NCBI GenBank assembly: GCA_045594425.1
Contig: JAZNYK010000007.1
Location: 184,926-248,925, forward strand
From: RGIG1681 sp045594425
Lineage (GTDB): Bacteria > Bacillota > Clostridia > Christensenellales > UBA1242
Length of the DNA stretch: 64,000 bases
Direction: 5' to 3'
The first letter of the stretch is position 1. Each line of letters starts with the position of its first letter. This document shows positions 8,471 to 17,757 of this stretch, in pieces. A model generated the notes under the pieces. It was not told the DNA's origin, made no database searches, and saw only the letters and a program-made list of their open reading frames with translations. The translations under genes were made by a program, and so were the position numbers.

Positions 8471-9226
8471 TTGAGCGTTTTACTTGAACTAAATAACATA
8501 AACTTAACGTATCAGACATTAGAATCAGAAACTCAAGCAATTTTAGACACATCGTTCAAAATTAATCAAGGTGAATTTGTTAGTATTGTTGGTCCAAGCG
8601 GATGCGGAAAAACAACCATCCTTTCAATGATTTCGGGACTTTTAAAACCTAGCAGTGGCGAAATTATTTTAGACGGCGAGCAAGTTAACAAAGTTTCGAC
8701 AAATGTTGGATATATGCTTCAGCGTGACAACCTTTTTGAATGGTTAACAGTTCATCAAAACATAATGCTGGGTCCAAAAATCAACCATAAAAAAGATTGT
8801 CTTTCCAAAGACAAACTTGCAATGCTTATTTCAAAATATGGACTTGCCGGTTTCGAAAAATCAAGACCAAATGAACTCTCTGGAGGTATGCGACAAAGGG
8901 TGTCACTTATTCGAACTCTTGCACTAAACCCCAAATTATTGCTTTTAGACGAACCCTTTTCCGCTCTTGATTATCAAACCAGACTGTCTGTTCAAAACGA
9001 TATATATTCAATCATAAAGTCAGAAAACAAAACTGCTATACTTGTTACCCATGACATTTCAGAAGCCATCACAATGAGTGATAAAATTATAGTTTTAACA
9101 AAACGACCAGGAACAATCAAAAAAATTATAACACTTGAATTTGACAAATCATTAACACCACTTGAAAAACGTGAAACATCCCTTTTTAACCAATACTTTA
9201 AATCTCTATGGGAAGAACTGCAATGA
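8471..9226 (+). CDS. ABC importer ATPase (SsuB/TauB/ThiZ type)
   Basis: 251 aa. Walker A GPSGCGKTT (about 43-51), Q-loop YMLQRDNLFEWLTV, signature LSGGMRQR, Walker B LLLLDEPFSALD and H-loop VTHDISEA are all intact. The start is TTG at 8471, supported by GAAGGAGGA 7 nt upstream. It energises the permease encoded next; the two genes overlap by 4 nt (ATGA). Confidence 0.93.
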   Translation: MSVLLELNNINLTYQTLESETQAILDTSFKINQGEFVSIVGPSGCGKTTILSMISGLLKPSSGEIILDGEQVNKVSTNVGYMLQRDNLFEWLTVHQNIMLGPKINHKKDCLSKDKLAMLISKYGLAGFEKSRPNELSGGMRQRVSLIRTLALNPKLLLLDEPFSALDYQTRLSVQNDIYSIIKSENKTAILVTHDISEAITMSDKIIVLTKRPGTIKKIITLEFDKSLTPLEKRETSLFNQYFKSLWEELQ

Positions 9227-10047
9227 AAAGAATTGTCATAAAAAAATTAAAAAATCAAGGGTCTATTGAACACAAGAAGTTCATTAGAAAAGAAAAAACC
9301 AAAACTTTTTTTGTTCACTTTTTTCAAGTATTAATTTTATTTGCACTTGTTGGTTTATGGGAACTGGTTGCCTATAAAAATTGGGTTGACCCATTTATAA
9401 TATCCTCACCATCTAGAGTTGTTAAACAAATCATTGACTTATATGAAAACAACACATTGTTTACACACATTTTAACAACATTAAATGAAACTGTGCTGGC
9501 GTTTATTTTAAGCACAATTATTGGTTTTGCAATTGCTGTGCTGTTTTATTTGATAACACCATTAAGACGAGTGTTTGAACCGTATCTTGTGGTTTTGAAC
9601 AGTTTGCCAAAAATTGCTTTGGGCCCATTAATCATTATTTGGGTTGGAATTGGAACAAAAGCAATTGTAACTATGGGAATTTTGATTTGTGTAGTAATCA
9701 CAACAATCAACCTACTCAATGGATATTTAGGAGTATCAGATGAAAAAATAATGCTGCTAAAATCTATGGGTGCTAACAAATTTCAAATCATGACCAAACT
9801 TGTTTTCCCTGCGACACTTCCAAATTTTGTTGCGACTTTAAAAATTAATTTAGGTATGGCTTGGGTTGGCGTTATCATGGGAGAATATCTTTCAAGTAAG
9901 GCTGGTTTAGGATATCTTTTAGTGTATGGCGGACAGGTTTTTAAACTTGACCTTGTTATGGCTGCAATCGTTATACTCTGTATTTTATCGGGTGTTATGT
10001 ATGGCATAATATCTATTTTTGAACGAATAATCATAAAAAAAAGATGA
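9223..10047 (+). CDS. ABC importer permease (SsuC/TauC type)
   Basis: 274 aa with about six membrane helices. The cytoplasmic EAA loop is visible (LLKSMGANKFQIMTKLVFPA). The preferred start, ATG at 9223, overlaps the ATPase stop, giving coupled translation; an in-frame ATG at 9208 lies inside the ATPase gene. A basic, lysine-rich N-terminus precedes the first helix. The operon ends at a bidirectional terminator inside its stop region. Confidence 0.92.
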   Translation: MKRIVIKKLKNQGSIEHKKFIRKEKTKTFFVHFFQVLILFALVGLWELVAYKNWVDPFIISSPSRVVKQIIDLYENNTLFTHILTTLNETVLAFILSTIIGFAIAVLFYLITPLRRVFEPYLVVLNSLPKIALGPLIIIWVGIGTKAIVTMGILICVVITTINLLNGYLGVSDEKIMLLKSMGANKFQIMTKLVFPATLPNFVATLKINLGMAWVGVIMGEYLSSKAGLGYLLVYGGQVFKLDLVMAAIVILCILSGVMYGIISIFERIIIKKR

Positions 10048-10066
10048 CAAGTTATTGTCATCTTTT
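10040..10066. terminator. Bidirectional terminator
   Basis: aaagatgacaa / ttgtcatcttt with a gtta loop, A-run on the left and T-run on the right. It serves the importer operon and the convergent 10072 gene. Confidence 0.88.
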
Positions 10067-10071
10067 TACTT

Positions 10072-10902
10072 TTATTTCTCTTCTATTTTTTCTGTTTCTG
10101 CAGTTACTTTTTCAGATTCATTCGACTCATCACTTTCACCTGCTGTGTCATCAATTTGGCTAATAACTTCTTTTTCAGATTTTTCTTCTGATGAAGTTTC
10201 TTCAACAACAGTGCTTTCAACAATTTCTTCAGCAGGTTCATTTGATGCACCTGCAAGCGCTTTCTTTTTATTAATTTTCTTTTCGATTAATGTTTTGATA
10301 ACTTCGTATAATACAAACACAACAACCAATGCTAAAAACGCAAGAAGAACAATCATTGTGTCATCTGCAAAAAAGTAAGAAACCAATGTCATAATTAATC
10401 CAGCACAAAGATTTCCAGGAATAACCGCCGCCATTGTTTGAAGTTTTGTTAAACCTAAAAACAATCCAAGGCAAGTGCCTGTCCAAACACCAGTTAATGG
10501 CAATGGAATTGCAACAAACAACACAACACCCCAAAACTTAAGCCAGAATATCTTTTTTGCGCTTTTTTCTGCTTTTGCTTTATCTTGAATGTTTTGTGAG
10601 TTTTTGTTAAGTTTTCTTTCAATAAAATCAGCAAGTTTTTTAAACCATTTAGTTTTTTTAAGCCAATTAAAGATTGGCCAGAATAAAAAGGTTAAAATAA
10701 CACATACCAAAGTGCTTCCAAGAACCGAAACACCAAATGATGCCCATAAACTTAATGCATTTTCACCCCAAAACGCAGTTGCACTTCCAAAAGGTATTGC
10801 CCCACGAAGTTCAACAATAGGTATCATCGAAATTAAAAGTGTCGCAATTTCACTATGCGAACCAAATATAGTTACAAATAACTCTTTAATCCATTCAGAC
10901 AT
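10072..10902 (-). CDS. Small multidrug export family protein (Sm_multidrug_ex, COG2426)
   Basis: 276 aa. A membrane domain (about 1-210) shows the family hallmarks PIVELRGAIPFG and VAIPLPLTGVWTG, with several hydrophobic helices. The last 65 residues are an acidic, Ser/Glu-rich tail (EEIVESTVVEETSSEEKSE) that is not part of the family core and looks disordered. AAAAGGA precedes the ATG. Drug export is only the family label; the physiological substrate is unknown. It follows the MBL gene by 13 nt. Confidence 0.8.
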   Translation of the reverse strand: MSEWIKELFVTIFGSHSEIATLLISMIPIVELRGAIPFGSATAFWGENALSLWASFGVSVLGSTLVCVILTFLFWPIFNWLKKTKWFKKLADFIERKLNKNSQNIQDKAKAEKSAKKIFWLKFWGVVLFVAIPLPLTGVWTGTCLGLFLGLTKLQTMAAVIPGNLCAGLIMTLVSYFFADDTMIVLLAFLALVVVFVLYEVIKTLIEKKINKKKALAGASNEPAEEIVESTVVEETSSEEKSEKEVISQIDDTAGESDESNESEKVTAETEKIEEK

Positions 10903-10915
10903 AATATCATTCCTT

Positions 10916-11647
10916 TTAACTCAAAAATTCAAGGACTTGGCCATCTTGAAGATAGTTTAATCCATTTTTCTCTGCAAATTCTTGTGCAGCATCAGATGTG
11001 TGCACAGGATAGATTTTTGTATCTTTATGCTCATTTACAAGTTCAACAAATTCATTTGTGCAAATATGAGCATGATGAGGTTGAACTGCAGCCATTTCAA
11101 CAAAAGCAAATTTTGACTTGTTTAAAATGTTATGCAAATTATCACACACTCTTGTATCTGCAGAAAAACCAATAGTCATGCCATTTGAATCAGTAAACGT
11201 AAAACCATAAGTTTCTGGCAAGCCATGTTCCATTTTATATGCTGTAACAGTATATTCTCCTACTTTAAATGTCATACCATCTTCAAGGTAAACAAAGTCT
11301 ACAAAACCTTCATATTTGCTAGGGTCACACTCATCTTTTCCGCTATAAAACATTTTGTTCATTTCAATCAATCTTTCAAGTGTTCCCTTTGGACAATAAA
11401 CTTTTAATGCTTCTGTTCTGCCATGATTTTCACGAATATGTCTTGTTGTAACAACATGCAAGTTTAAACAATGGTCGGAATGCAAGTGAGAAATTAAAAC
11501 CGCCTTTGTTTTAAAAATATCAATCAATTTGATAATATCCTTATAAGAGCCTTCTGGCATATCAAAAATAATATCATCATCAATAACAAAACTTGTATTT
11601 TTTCTTTTGAACCAAGTGCAACTTGTTCCAACAACTGTAACCTTCAT
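10916..11647 (-). CDS. MBL-fold metallohydrolase (RNase Z-like)
   Basis: 243 aa. The metal motif SHLHSDHC (about 60-67) and later metal ligands H (MEHGLPET), D (FSADTRV) and H (YPVHTSDA) fit the metallo-beta-lactamase fold of the RNase Z/phosphodiesterase-like group. The substrate is not predictable. The start at 11647 follows AAAGGAAG; an in-frame ATG 24 nt upstream is less likely. Likely co-transcribed with the exporter gene downstream. Confidence 0.85.
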   Translation of the reverse strand: MKVTVVGTSCTWFKRKNTSFVIDDDIIFDMPEGSYKDIIKLIDIFKTKAVLISHLHSDHCLNLHVVTTRHIRENHGRTEALKVYCPKGTLERLIEMNKMFYSGKDECDPSKYEGFVDFVYLEDGMTFKVGEYTVTAYKMEHGLPETYGFTFTDSNGMTIGFSADTRVCDNLHNILNKSKFAFVEMAAVQPHHAHICTNEFVELVNEHKDTKIYPVHTSDAAQEFAEKNGLNYLQDGQVLEFLS

Positions 11648-11672
11648 TATTTCACTTCCTTTACTAGACAAT

Positions 11673-11701
11673 AGTATATCATATCAATTTGTATTAAACA
11701 A
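11673..11701 (-). promoter_or_regulatory. Candidate promoter of the MBL-exporter pair
   Basis: Minus strand TTGTTT, 17 bp, TATACT; it ends 26 nt before the MBL start. Confidence 0.45.
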
Positions 11702-11748
11702 ATAAAATTTACATTGATAAAAATAATTAATTTTTGTTGCGAAATATA

Positions 11749-11800
11749 TGTGCTATGTTTTGCATAACACCTTTCAAATTCAGCATCTACGTCAAAATTT
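11749..11800 (+). repeat. Composite palindromic repeat, copy b
   Basis: Hairpin TGTGCTATG / CATAACACC with a 5-nt loop (11749-11771), 11-nt spacer, then GCATCTACG (11783-11791) and TCAAAATTT. Plus orientation. It lies between the pfkA terminator and the MBL promoter. Confidence 0.7.
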
Positions 11801-11812
11801 TAAAAAATTTAC

Positions 11813-11842
11813 ACATAAAAAAGAGTGCTGTTAGCACTCTCA
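11813..11842 (-). terminator. Intrinsic terminator of pfkA
   Basis: gagtgct / agcactc with a 3-nt loop, then TTTTTT on the minus strand. Confidence 0.9.
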
Positions 11843-11849
11843 TTTTTTA

Positions 11850-12806
11850 TTAGAAACTTAATCTTTGAGCCAAAACATAGAGGTCCATATTAAACTTTCT
11901 TGTTCCATGCAAAGCATCTTCAATTGAAACAAAAATAATTTTTCCACTTCTATAACCAACTGCCCCACAAGCACCTTGCATAAGCATATCAACAGCCTTT
12001 GCACCACAACGTGTTGCAAGGTTTCTATCAAATGCTGATGGGTCACCACCTCTTTGAACATGTCCTAAAATAACTGACCTGCATTCAATGCCACTTTTAA
12101 CTTGAATCATTTTTGCAAGGTCGTTAGGGTCACACACGTGTTCAGACAAAACAATAATGCTACATTCTTTTTTGTGTTTCTTTGCTTCATTAAGTTTGTG
12201 ACAAACATCATCAATGCTCCACTTTACTTCAGGAACCAAAATAACATCGGCACCTGCAGCAAGACCAGCATTTAATGCAACATCACCGCATCCTGCACCC
12301 ATAACTTCAACAATAGTAACTCTATCATGAGATACAGATGTGTCACGAACGTTGTTAACCAAATCAATAACAGTGTTTACTGCTGTATCAAAACCAAGAG
12401 TATAGTCTGTATAATACAAGTTATTATCGATTGTTCCCGGAACACAAGCAATGGCAATTCCATGTTTAGAAAGTTCTCTTGCACCTCTAAACGAACCATC
12501 GCCACCAATAACAACCAAACCTTCAATACCTCTCTTTTTTAGGTTTTCTGCGGCTTTTGCAACGCCTTCAGCAGTCATAAATTCTTTGCATCTAGCAGTT
12601 TTTAAAACAGTTCCACCAACTTGAATAATGTTACCAACGCTTCTTTCGGTCATAAGTTTAATTTCATCTTCAATTAAACCAGAATAACCACGCATAACAC
12701 CATAAACTTTCAAACCTTGTGAAATTCCATATCTAACAACTGAACGAATACAAGCATTCATGCCTGGGCAATCGCCACCACTAGTTAAAACAGCAATACT
12801 TTTCAT
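11850..12806 (-). CDS. pfkA: 6-phosphofructokinase
   Basis: 318 aa, standard PfkA length. It phosphorylates fructose 6-phosphate, the committed step of glycolysis. ATP-site motifs GGDCPGMN and GGDGSFRGA are visible; Gly (not Lys) at position 124 argues for ATP rather than pyrophosphate. Catalytic D127 is kept in TIDNN, but position 129, Asp in E. coli (TIDND), is Asn. VEVMGAGCGD and GHVQRGGDPSAFDR are normal. AAGGAG precedes the ATG. It has its own promoter after dnaE. Confidence 0.95.
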   Translation of the reverse strand: MKSIAVLTSGGDCPGMNACIRSVVRYGISQGLKVYGVMRGYSGLIEDEIKLMTERSVGNIIQVGGTVLKTARCKEFMTAEGVAKAAENLKKRGIEGLVVIGGDGSFRGARELSKHGIAIACVPGTIDNNLYYTDYTLGFDTAVNTVIDLVNNVRDTSVSHDRVTIVEVMGAGCGDVALNAGLAAGADVILVPEVKWSIDDVCHKLNEAKKHKKECSIIVLSEHVCDPNDLAKMIQVKSGIECRSVILGHVQRGGDPSAFDRNLATRCGAKAVDMLMQGACGAVGYRSGKIIFVSIEDALHGTRKFNMDLYVLAQRLSF

Positions 12807-12827
12807 AAATTATCTCCTTACAAAGTA

Positions 12828-12856
12828 ATGATATTCTTTTAATTTTAAAAAATCAA
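12828..12856 (-). promoter_or_regulatory. Candidate promoter of pfkA
   Basis: Minus strand TTGATT, 17 bp, TATCAT in the 74-nt gap after dnaE. Confidence 0.5.
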
Positions 12857-12880
12857 CCAAATTAAATTTAAAGCCTCAAA

Positions 12881-15800
12881 TTAAATAATTTTTATATTTT
12901 CTGCACCAATTATTCCACCAAGTTCGGCTTTTAAGCCATTGCAAGGCTGTGCAAACGCTTCAAGATTATAAAGTTTTCTATCATGTTGAACAAAAACCGG
13001 ACTGTTTCCTGGATAACATGAAATAATTGAACCAATTTCAGAAACCAAAGCAGCATCAGTAATATTAAACTTTAAATATATCTTTTGAACAACTTCTTCT
13101 TTTTTTGTTTCACCAAACACAACCTTATCTTCTGATGGTTGTTGCAATGAATCATCTTTTTTGGTGTCTAAATAGTCAATCTTTTCAATCAATATGATTG
13201 GTTTGTCACCTACTCTGATTGAAACTTTTCCATAAATTTTAACAATGCGGTCAGTTGAAAGTGTTTCGCCCTCTGTTTCATATAGTTTATTAAACATCAT
13301 GCAGTCAAATTCACCATAAAGGTCTTCAATTGTAATAATTGCCATAGGTTTATTTGTTGCTTTTGTCATAATTTTTTTAACAACAGAAATAACACCACCA
13401 CATTCAACCTGCATTCCATCTTTAAGGTCACTCACAAAGTCGTCATGATTGTCACTTTCATCAACAACTTCACCTTCAATATCTTCTGCTTGAATCATTG
13501 AAGAGTTAAATGAGAAATCTTTCATTTTATCAATATAATCATCTAATGGGTTGCCCGAAATGTAAATACCACAAACTTCTTTTTCTTTTTTGAGTTTTTC
13601 CATAAGGTCATATTCTGCTAGGTTTGGATAAACAATCTTGATTGCATCATCGGCATCCATGATATCACCAAACATTGAAAATTGACCAGAAAGTTTGGAT
13701 TTTGCATCTTTTGCAGCACAAGCCATCGCATTTTCATAAACACTAATAAGTTGGCTTCTTGTTTTTCCAAAACAATCAAACGCACCAGCATAAATAAAGC
13801 CTTCAATAAGTCTTTTATTCAACCCAAATTCAACCGTTCTAGACAAAAAGTTTTCAAGTGATGTAAAGTTTCCACCCTCTTCTCTACACTTAATAATTTG
13901 GTCACAAATTGCACCACCAATACCTTTGATAGCAGACAAGCCAAACCTAATTGTTTCCCCCTTAACAGAGAAAAGTGTTTTTGATTCATTAATATCTGGT
14001 GGCAAAAGTTCAATTCCTTCACTTTTTGCATAAGCCAAATATTTTTTAAGGTCATCAGACTTTGAAATACGGTTGTTTAAGATAGCGGTTAAAAATTCCG
14101 GTTCATAATAATATTTCAAATACGCAGTTTGATATGTGACATAAGAATAAGCCGCAGCGTGCGATTTGTTGAACGCATAGGAACCAAACTTTTCCATTTT
14201 ATCCCAAAGAGCGTTAGCAACTTCAGCAGGAACACCATTTTTAACACAACCATCAACGGCTGGCTTACCCAAAATGCTTGGACATCCATTAACAAAAACA
14301 TCTCTTTCTTTTTGAAGGTCCTTAAGTTTCTTTTTACCCATCATTTTACGCACGGCATCCGCACGAGCAAGTGTATAGCCTGCGAGAACTTGAACGATTT
14401 TCATAACCTGCTCTTGATAAACAATAACGCCATAGGTATAGTTCAACACAGGCTCTAATCTTGGGTCTACATAAGTAGTGTCTTCTGGATGATGCTTGTT
14501 ATGAACAAAGTCTGGAATTGTATCCATCGGACCAGGTCTGTAAAGCGACACTCCCGCAACGATGTCTTCAAGACAGGTTGGCTTGAGGTCTTTCATGAAT
14601 TTTTGGAAACCGCCACTTTCAATTTGGAACACCGCTGTTGTGTTTCCAGATGCAATCATTTTAAATACATCAGGGTCATCATAAGTGTTCTTTTCAAATG
14701 AAACATCAATTCCTCGATTCTCTTTGATATATTGAATTGCAAATTTAATATCGGATAAGTTGCAAAGCCCCAAAAAGTCCATCTTAAGGTGACCCAAATG
14801 TTCCATTTGTCCACCATTGTATTGTGTTGTAATTTCATCACCAGAGCGTGACAAAGGAACAAAATTATCAAGTGCTTCTTTTCCAATAATAACACCACAA
14901 GGATGCACAGAAGTCTGCCTTGGCATATCCTCTAATTTTATAGCAATATCAACAACCTGCTTAAGTTGTGGGCTGTTTTTATAAAGTTCCACGAGTTCAG
15001 GAACAATATATTCATGTTCTTTGCCAAAATCTTTTGCACCAGACTTTGGATGATAAAAACCAAAAACCTTCTTCAAAATAAATGGTCTTCCAACAGAGTT
15101 TGGAATGGCTTTTGTAATTTTATCAGTTTCAGCATAAGGAACTTTCAAAACACGACCAACGTCTTTGATTGCGTTTTTTGCAGCCATCATACCAAGTGAA
15201 ATAATTTTTATTGTTCTATCTGAACCATATTTTTCACGAACATATCCAATAACGTCTTGCCTTCTACAATCTTCAAAGTCAACGTCAAAGTCAGGTGCAG
15301 AAACACGGTCTGGGTTTAAGAACCTTTCAAAGAACAAGCCAAATCTAAGCGGGTCAAGTTGTGTGATATCAAGCAAATATGCAATAACAGAACCTGCACC
15401 AGAACCACGTCCTGGACCAACCGAAATGCCCATTTTTCTTGCTGCATGGATATAATCCCACACAATCAAATAATATTCAATGAAACCCATTCTTGAGATA
15501 ACGCCAAGTTCATACTCAATTCTTTCATGAAGTTCTGGAAATATTTCACCATACTTTCTTTTAACGCCGTCATCAATAAGTTTTCTGATGAATGTCATTG
15601 GGTCATCACCTGTTTCAGGCACATATCTTGGGAATAAGTAATGACCATACTCAAAGTTATAGTTACACTTATCCATAATTTCAAGTGAGTTTGCCAAACT
15701 TTCTTCTTCAAAAAGTTTTTGCATTTCTTCATAGGTTTTTAAATAAAACTCATCGGTGTCAAATTTCATTCTATCTGGGTCATCAATGGTTTTTCTCATG

Positions 15801-16651
15801 TTTACACACATCAAAATATCTTGCGACACAGAATCTTCTTTTTCCAAATAATGCACGTCATTTGTTGCAACGGTTTTAACACCAATCTTTTTTGCAAGAG
15901 CATAAAGTTTTGGAAGAACATATTTTTCTTCTTTTAAACCATGGTCTTGAACTTCTATATAAAAATCTCCAGGTGCAAACATATCACGAAGACAAATTGC
16001 ATCTTTTTCTGCTTCATCATCTTGATTGTTAAGCAAGTATTGCGGAACAGTTCCTGCAATACAAGCGGATAAACAAACCAATCCTTCACTATACTGTGCA
16101 AGCGTTTTATAATCTATTCTTGGCTTAAAATAGAAACCATCTCTAAACGAAATCGCATTAAGTTTTGAAATGTTTTTATATCCTTGCTCATTTTTAACGA
16201 GCAAAACCAAGTGATTTAGTTTTTCTCTACCCTCTTTTTTAGTAAGGTCTTTACAAACATAAAACTCACAACCAAGAATAGGTTTTACAATTGGCTTTCC
16301 GTGACGAACATAATATTCTTCATCAAGAGAAACACAGGCATCAAAGAATGTTACTGCACCATACATATTTCCATGGTCGGTGACGGCAACGGCACGCATT
16401 CCAAGTTCTTTTGCCTTTTTTACCAAACTATCAATTCTTGTGGCACCATCAAGAAGCGAATATTCAGAGTGCACGTGCAAATGAATAAAATTCTTTTCAT
16501 CAACAAATGTTCTCATTTCTTTCTTTGGTCTGTTTATGACTTTTTTATGCTTGATAACAGGAACAAGTTTTATTTTCTTGCCTTCTTTAATGTCTTCAAA
16601 CCTTGTTCCTTTTTGCCACGAATAAAGCAATGGTGATAATTTATTTGCCAT
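12881..16651 (-). CDS. dnaE: DNA polymerase III alpha subunit, DnaE type
   Basis: 1256 aa. In order: an N-terminal extension (1-50), a PHP domain beginning HLHVHSEYSLLDG (about residue 53), a palm with the catalytic acidic cluster PDFDVDFED, fingers/beta-binding regions with YRPGPM and GKKKLKDLQKER-like segments, and a C-terminal OB fold (about 1080-1190). There is no inserted 3'-5' exonuclease, so it is DnaE rather than PolC. The start at 16651 follows AGGAG and overlaps the whiA stop by 11 nt, so it is part of the whiA operon. An in-frame ATG at 16516 would remove the extension. Confidence 0.96.
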   Translation of the reverse strand: MANKLSPLLYSWQKGTRFEDIKEGKKIKLVPVIKHKKVINRPKKEMRTFVDEKNFIHLHVHSEYSLLDGATRIDSLVKKAKELGMRAVAVTDHGNMYGAVTFFDACVSLDEEYYVRHGKPIVKPILGCEFYVCKDLTKKEGREKLNHLVLLVKNEQGYKNISKLNAISFRDGFYFKPRIDYKTLAQYSEGLVCLSACIAGTVPQYLLNNQDDEAEKDAICLRDMFAPGDFYIEVQDHGLKEEKYVLPKLYALAKKIGVKTVATNDVHYLEKEDSVSQDILMCVNMRKTIDDPDRMKFDTDEFYLKTYEEMQKLFEEESLANSLEIMDKCNYNFEYGHYLFPRYVPETGDDPMTFIRKLIDDGVKRKYGEIFPELHERIEYELGVISRMGFIEYYLIVWDYIHAARKMGISVGPGRGSGAGSVIAYLLDITQLDPLRFGLFFERFLNPDRVSAPDFDVDFEDCRRQDVIGYVREKYGSDRTIKIISLGMMAAKNAIKDVGRVLKVPYAETDKITKAIPNSVGRPFILKKVFGFYHPKSGAKDFGKEHEYIVPELVELYKNSPQLKQVVDIAIKLEDMPRQTSVHPCGVIIGKEALDNFVPLSRSGDEITTQYNGGQMEHLGHLKMDFLGLCNLSDIKFAIQYIKENRGIDVSFEKNTYDDPDVFKMIASGNTTAVFQIESGGFQKFMKDLKPTCLEDIVAGVSLYRPGPMDTIPDFVHNKHHPEDTTYVDPRLEPVLNYTYGVIVYQEQVMKIVQVLAGYTLARADAVRKMMGKKKLKDLQKERDVFVNGCPSILGKPAVDGCVKNGVPAEVANALWDKMEKFGSYAFNKSHAAAYSYVTYQTAYLKYYYEPEFLTAILNNRISKSDDLKKYLAYAKSEGIELLPPDINESKTLFSVKGETIRFGLSAIKGIGGAICDQIIKCREEGGNFTSLENFLSRTVEFGLNKRLIEGFIYAGAFDCFGKTRSQLISVYENAMACAAKDAKSKLSGQFSMFGDIMDADDAIKIVYPNLAEYDLMEKLKKEKEVCGIYISGNPLDDYIDKMKDFSFNSSMIQAEDIEGEVVDESDNHDDFVSDLKDGMQVECGGVISVVKKIMTKATNKPMAIITIEDLYGEFDCMMFNKLYETEGETLSTDRIVKIYGKVSIRVGDKPIILIEKIDYLDTKKDDSLQQPSEDKVVFGETKKEEVVQKIYLKFNITDAALVSEIGSIISCYPGNSPVFVQHDRKLYNLEAFAQPCNGLKAELGGIIGAENIKII

Positions 16652-17612
16652 CGTTTTCTCCTAATTCTTCTGCTAGTTTTATAATCTTGTCAAAGCGTTG
16701 AGCAAGAGCCCCCTTGCTTATTTTTGTTTCCATAATAGAAATCAAATCTTTTAAAGACGCCTCTGGATTAGAAAGCCTTAAAAGTGCCGCTTCATTAAGA
16801 GAATCAGGCAAATTTTCAAGACCTATTGTGTTTTGAATGATTTCTATTGCCTTCATTTGCTTAAGTGAAGCATTTACGGTTTTATCAATATTAGCGTTGA
16901 TGCAATTAATCTGTCTGTTTGTAACATTATTCATATCACGACTAACTCTTTGATTCATTAAATCTAAAATTGTTTTGCTTGCACCAAACAAACCCAACGC
17001 ATCACAAATAGTATCGCTGTTTTTTAGGTATATTACATACATTTCATTTCTTTCAACAATCTTTGGGAAAATATCAAAGTTAGAAAAGATTTCAGCAATT
17101 AAATTTGCTTGGTCTTTAGACACCACATCAATTTCAAAATGATAGCCATATCTACGTTTTTCAGCAGTTTCTTGAGGCACACTTATTGTTCCAGTTCCCA
17201 AAAACACACCCGTTAAAAACGCAAGCATTTTGTCATTAGATTTCAAGAAACTTTTATCACAAACATCTGATATTTGTGTTTCACCTAATTCATCAACTGA
17301 AATTATGCCAAGTTCTTTTAAAATTTTGTCATTAAAATCTTCACCGACCGAAAGGTCAAATCTTTCTTTGTTTTTAAAATTCTTTACAATCTTTGCAATT
17401 TGAACATCTACATCACCAAAAACATCAAAAAGTTTTTGTTTTAAATAATTTGTCACCTCTTCACTATCTGTAGACACAACAAAAGACAACTTGCCGTTTG
17501 AAATAATCAAACTGCCAGCCGACAAAAACAACCCTTGCAAAATAGAAAGGGGCTCTTTTTTATACAAATTTTTTCTAATGATTTCGTCTTTTACTGTTTT
17601 TGAAAATGACAT
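16641..17612 (-). CDS. whiA: WhiA-family DNA-binding protein
   Basis: 323 aa. The N-terminal degenerate LAGLIDADG homing-endonuclease-like domain is seen around FLTGVFLGTGTISVPQ. The C-terminal helix-turn-helix contains the family text RQINCINANIDKTVNASLKQ and KISKGALAQRFDKI. In Bacillota WhiA influences cell division and chromosome segregation. The start at 17612 follows AAGGAG; a longer in-frame reading to 17729 lacks a ribosome site. Usually rapZ and yvcK sit just upstream; here a PHP gene and a 145-nt gap do. Confidence 0.93.
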   Translation of the reverse strand: MSFSKTVKDEIIRKNLYKKEPLSILQGLFLSAGSLIISNGKLSFVVSTDSEEVTNYLKQKLFDVFGDVDVQIAKIVKNFKNKERFDLSVGEDFNDKILKELGIISVDELGETQISDVCDKSFLKSNDKMLAFLTGVFLGTGTISVPQETAEKRRYGYHFEIDVVSKDQANLIAEIFSNFDIFPKIVERNEMYVIYLKNSDTICDALGLFGASKTILDLMNQRVSRDMNNVTNRQINCINANIDKTVNASLKQMKAIEIIQNTIGLENLPDSLNEAALLRLSNPEASLKDLISIMETKISKGALAQRFDKIIKLAEELGENDGK

Positions 17613-17631
17613 AGATACTCCTTCAAATAAC

Positions 17632-17660
17632 ATTATACCGAAATAAACTTTTTTCTTCAA
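17632..17660 (-). promoter_or_regulatory. Promoter of whiA-dnaE
   Basis: Minus strand TTGAAG, 17 bp, TATAAT, starting right after the terminator of the PHP gene. Confidence 0.75.
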
Positions 17661-17663
17661 TAA

Positions 17664-17690
17664 AAAAATGTCAAAAACTTTGACATTTTT
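17664..17690 (-). terminator. Terminator of the murB-PHP operon
   Basis: aaaaatgtcaaa / tttgacattttt with a 3-nt loop and minus-strand T-run. Confidence 0.88.
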
Positions 17691-17757
17691 CCATTGAATT
17701 ATTAATGTTTTTAATAAAACATAATGCATTATAAATGTGGTTTATTTCGCAGAATGT

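Noticed and set aside
12693..12701. Half-site CATAACACC in pfkA (and again near 61394 in pyk)
   Set aside because: No second arm; GGTGTTATG simply encodes Gly-Val-Met there.
12881..16651. Many open frames of 60-140 codons opposite dnaE, valS, ileS and other long genes
   Set aside because: They are shadows of the real genes: no ribosome sites, and low-complexity Cys/Phe/Asn-rich products.
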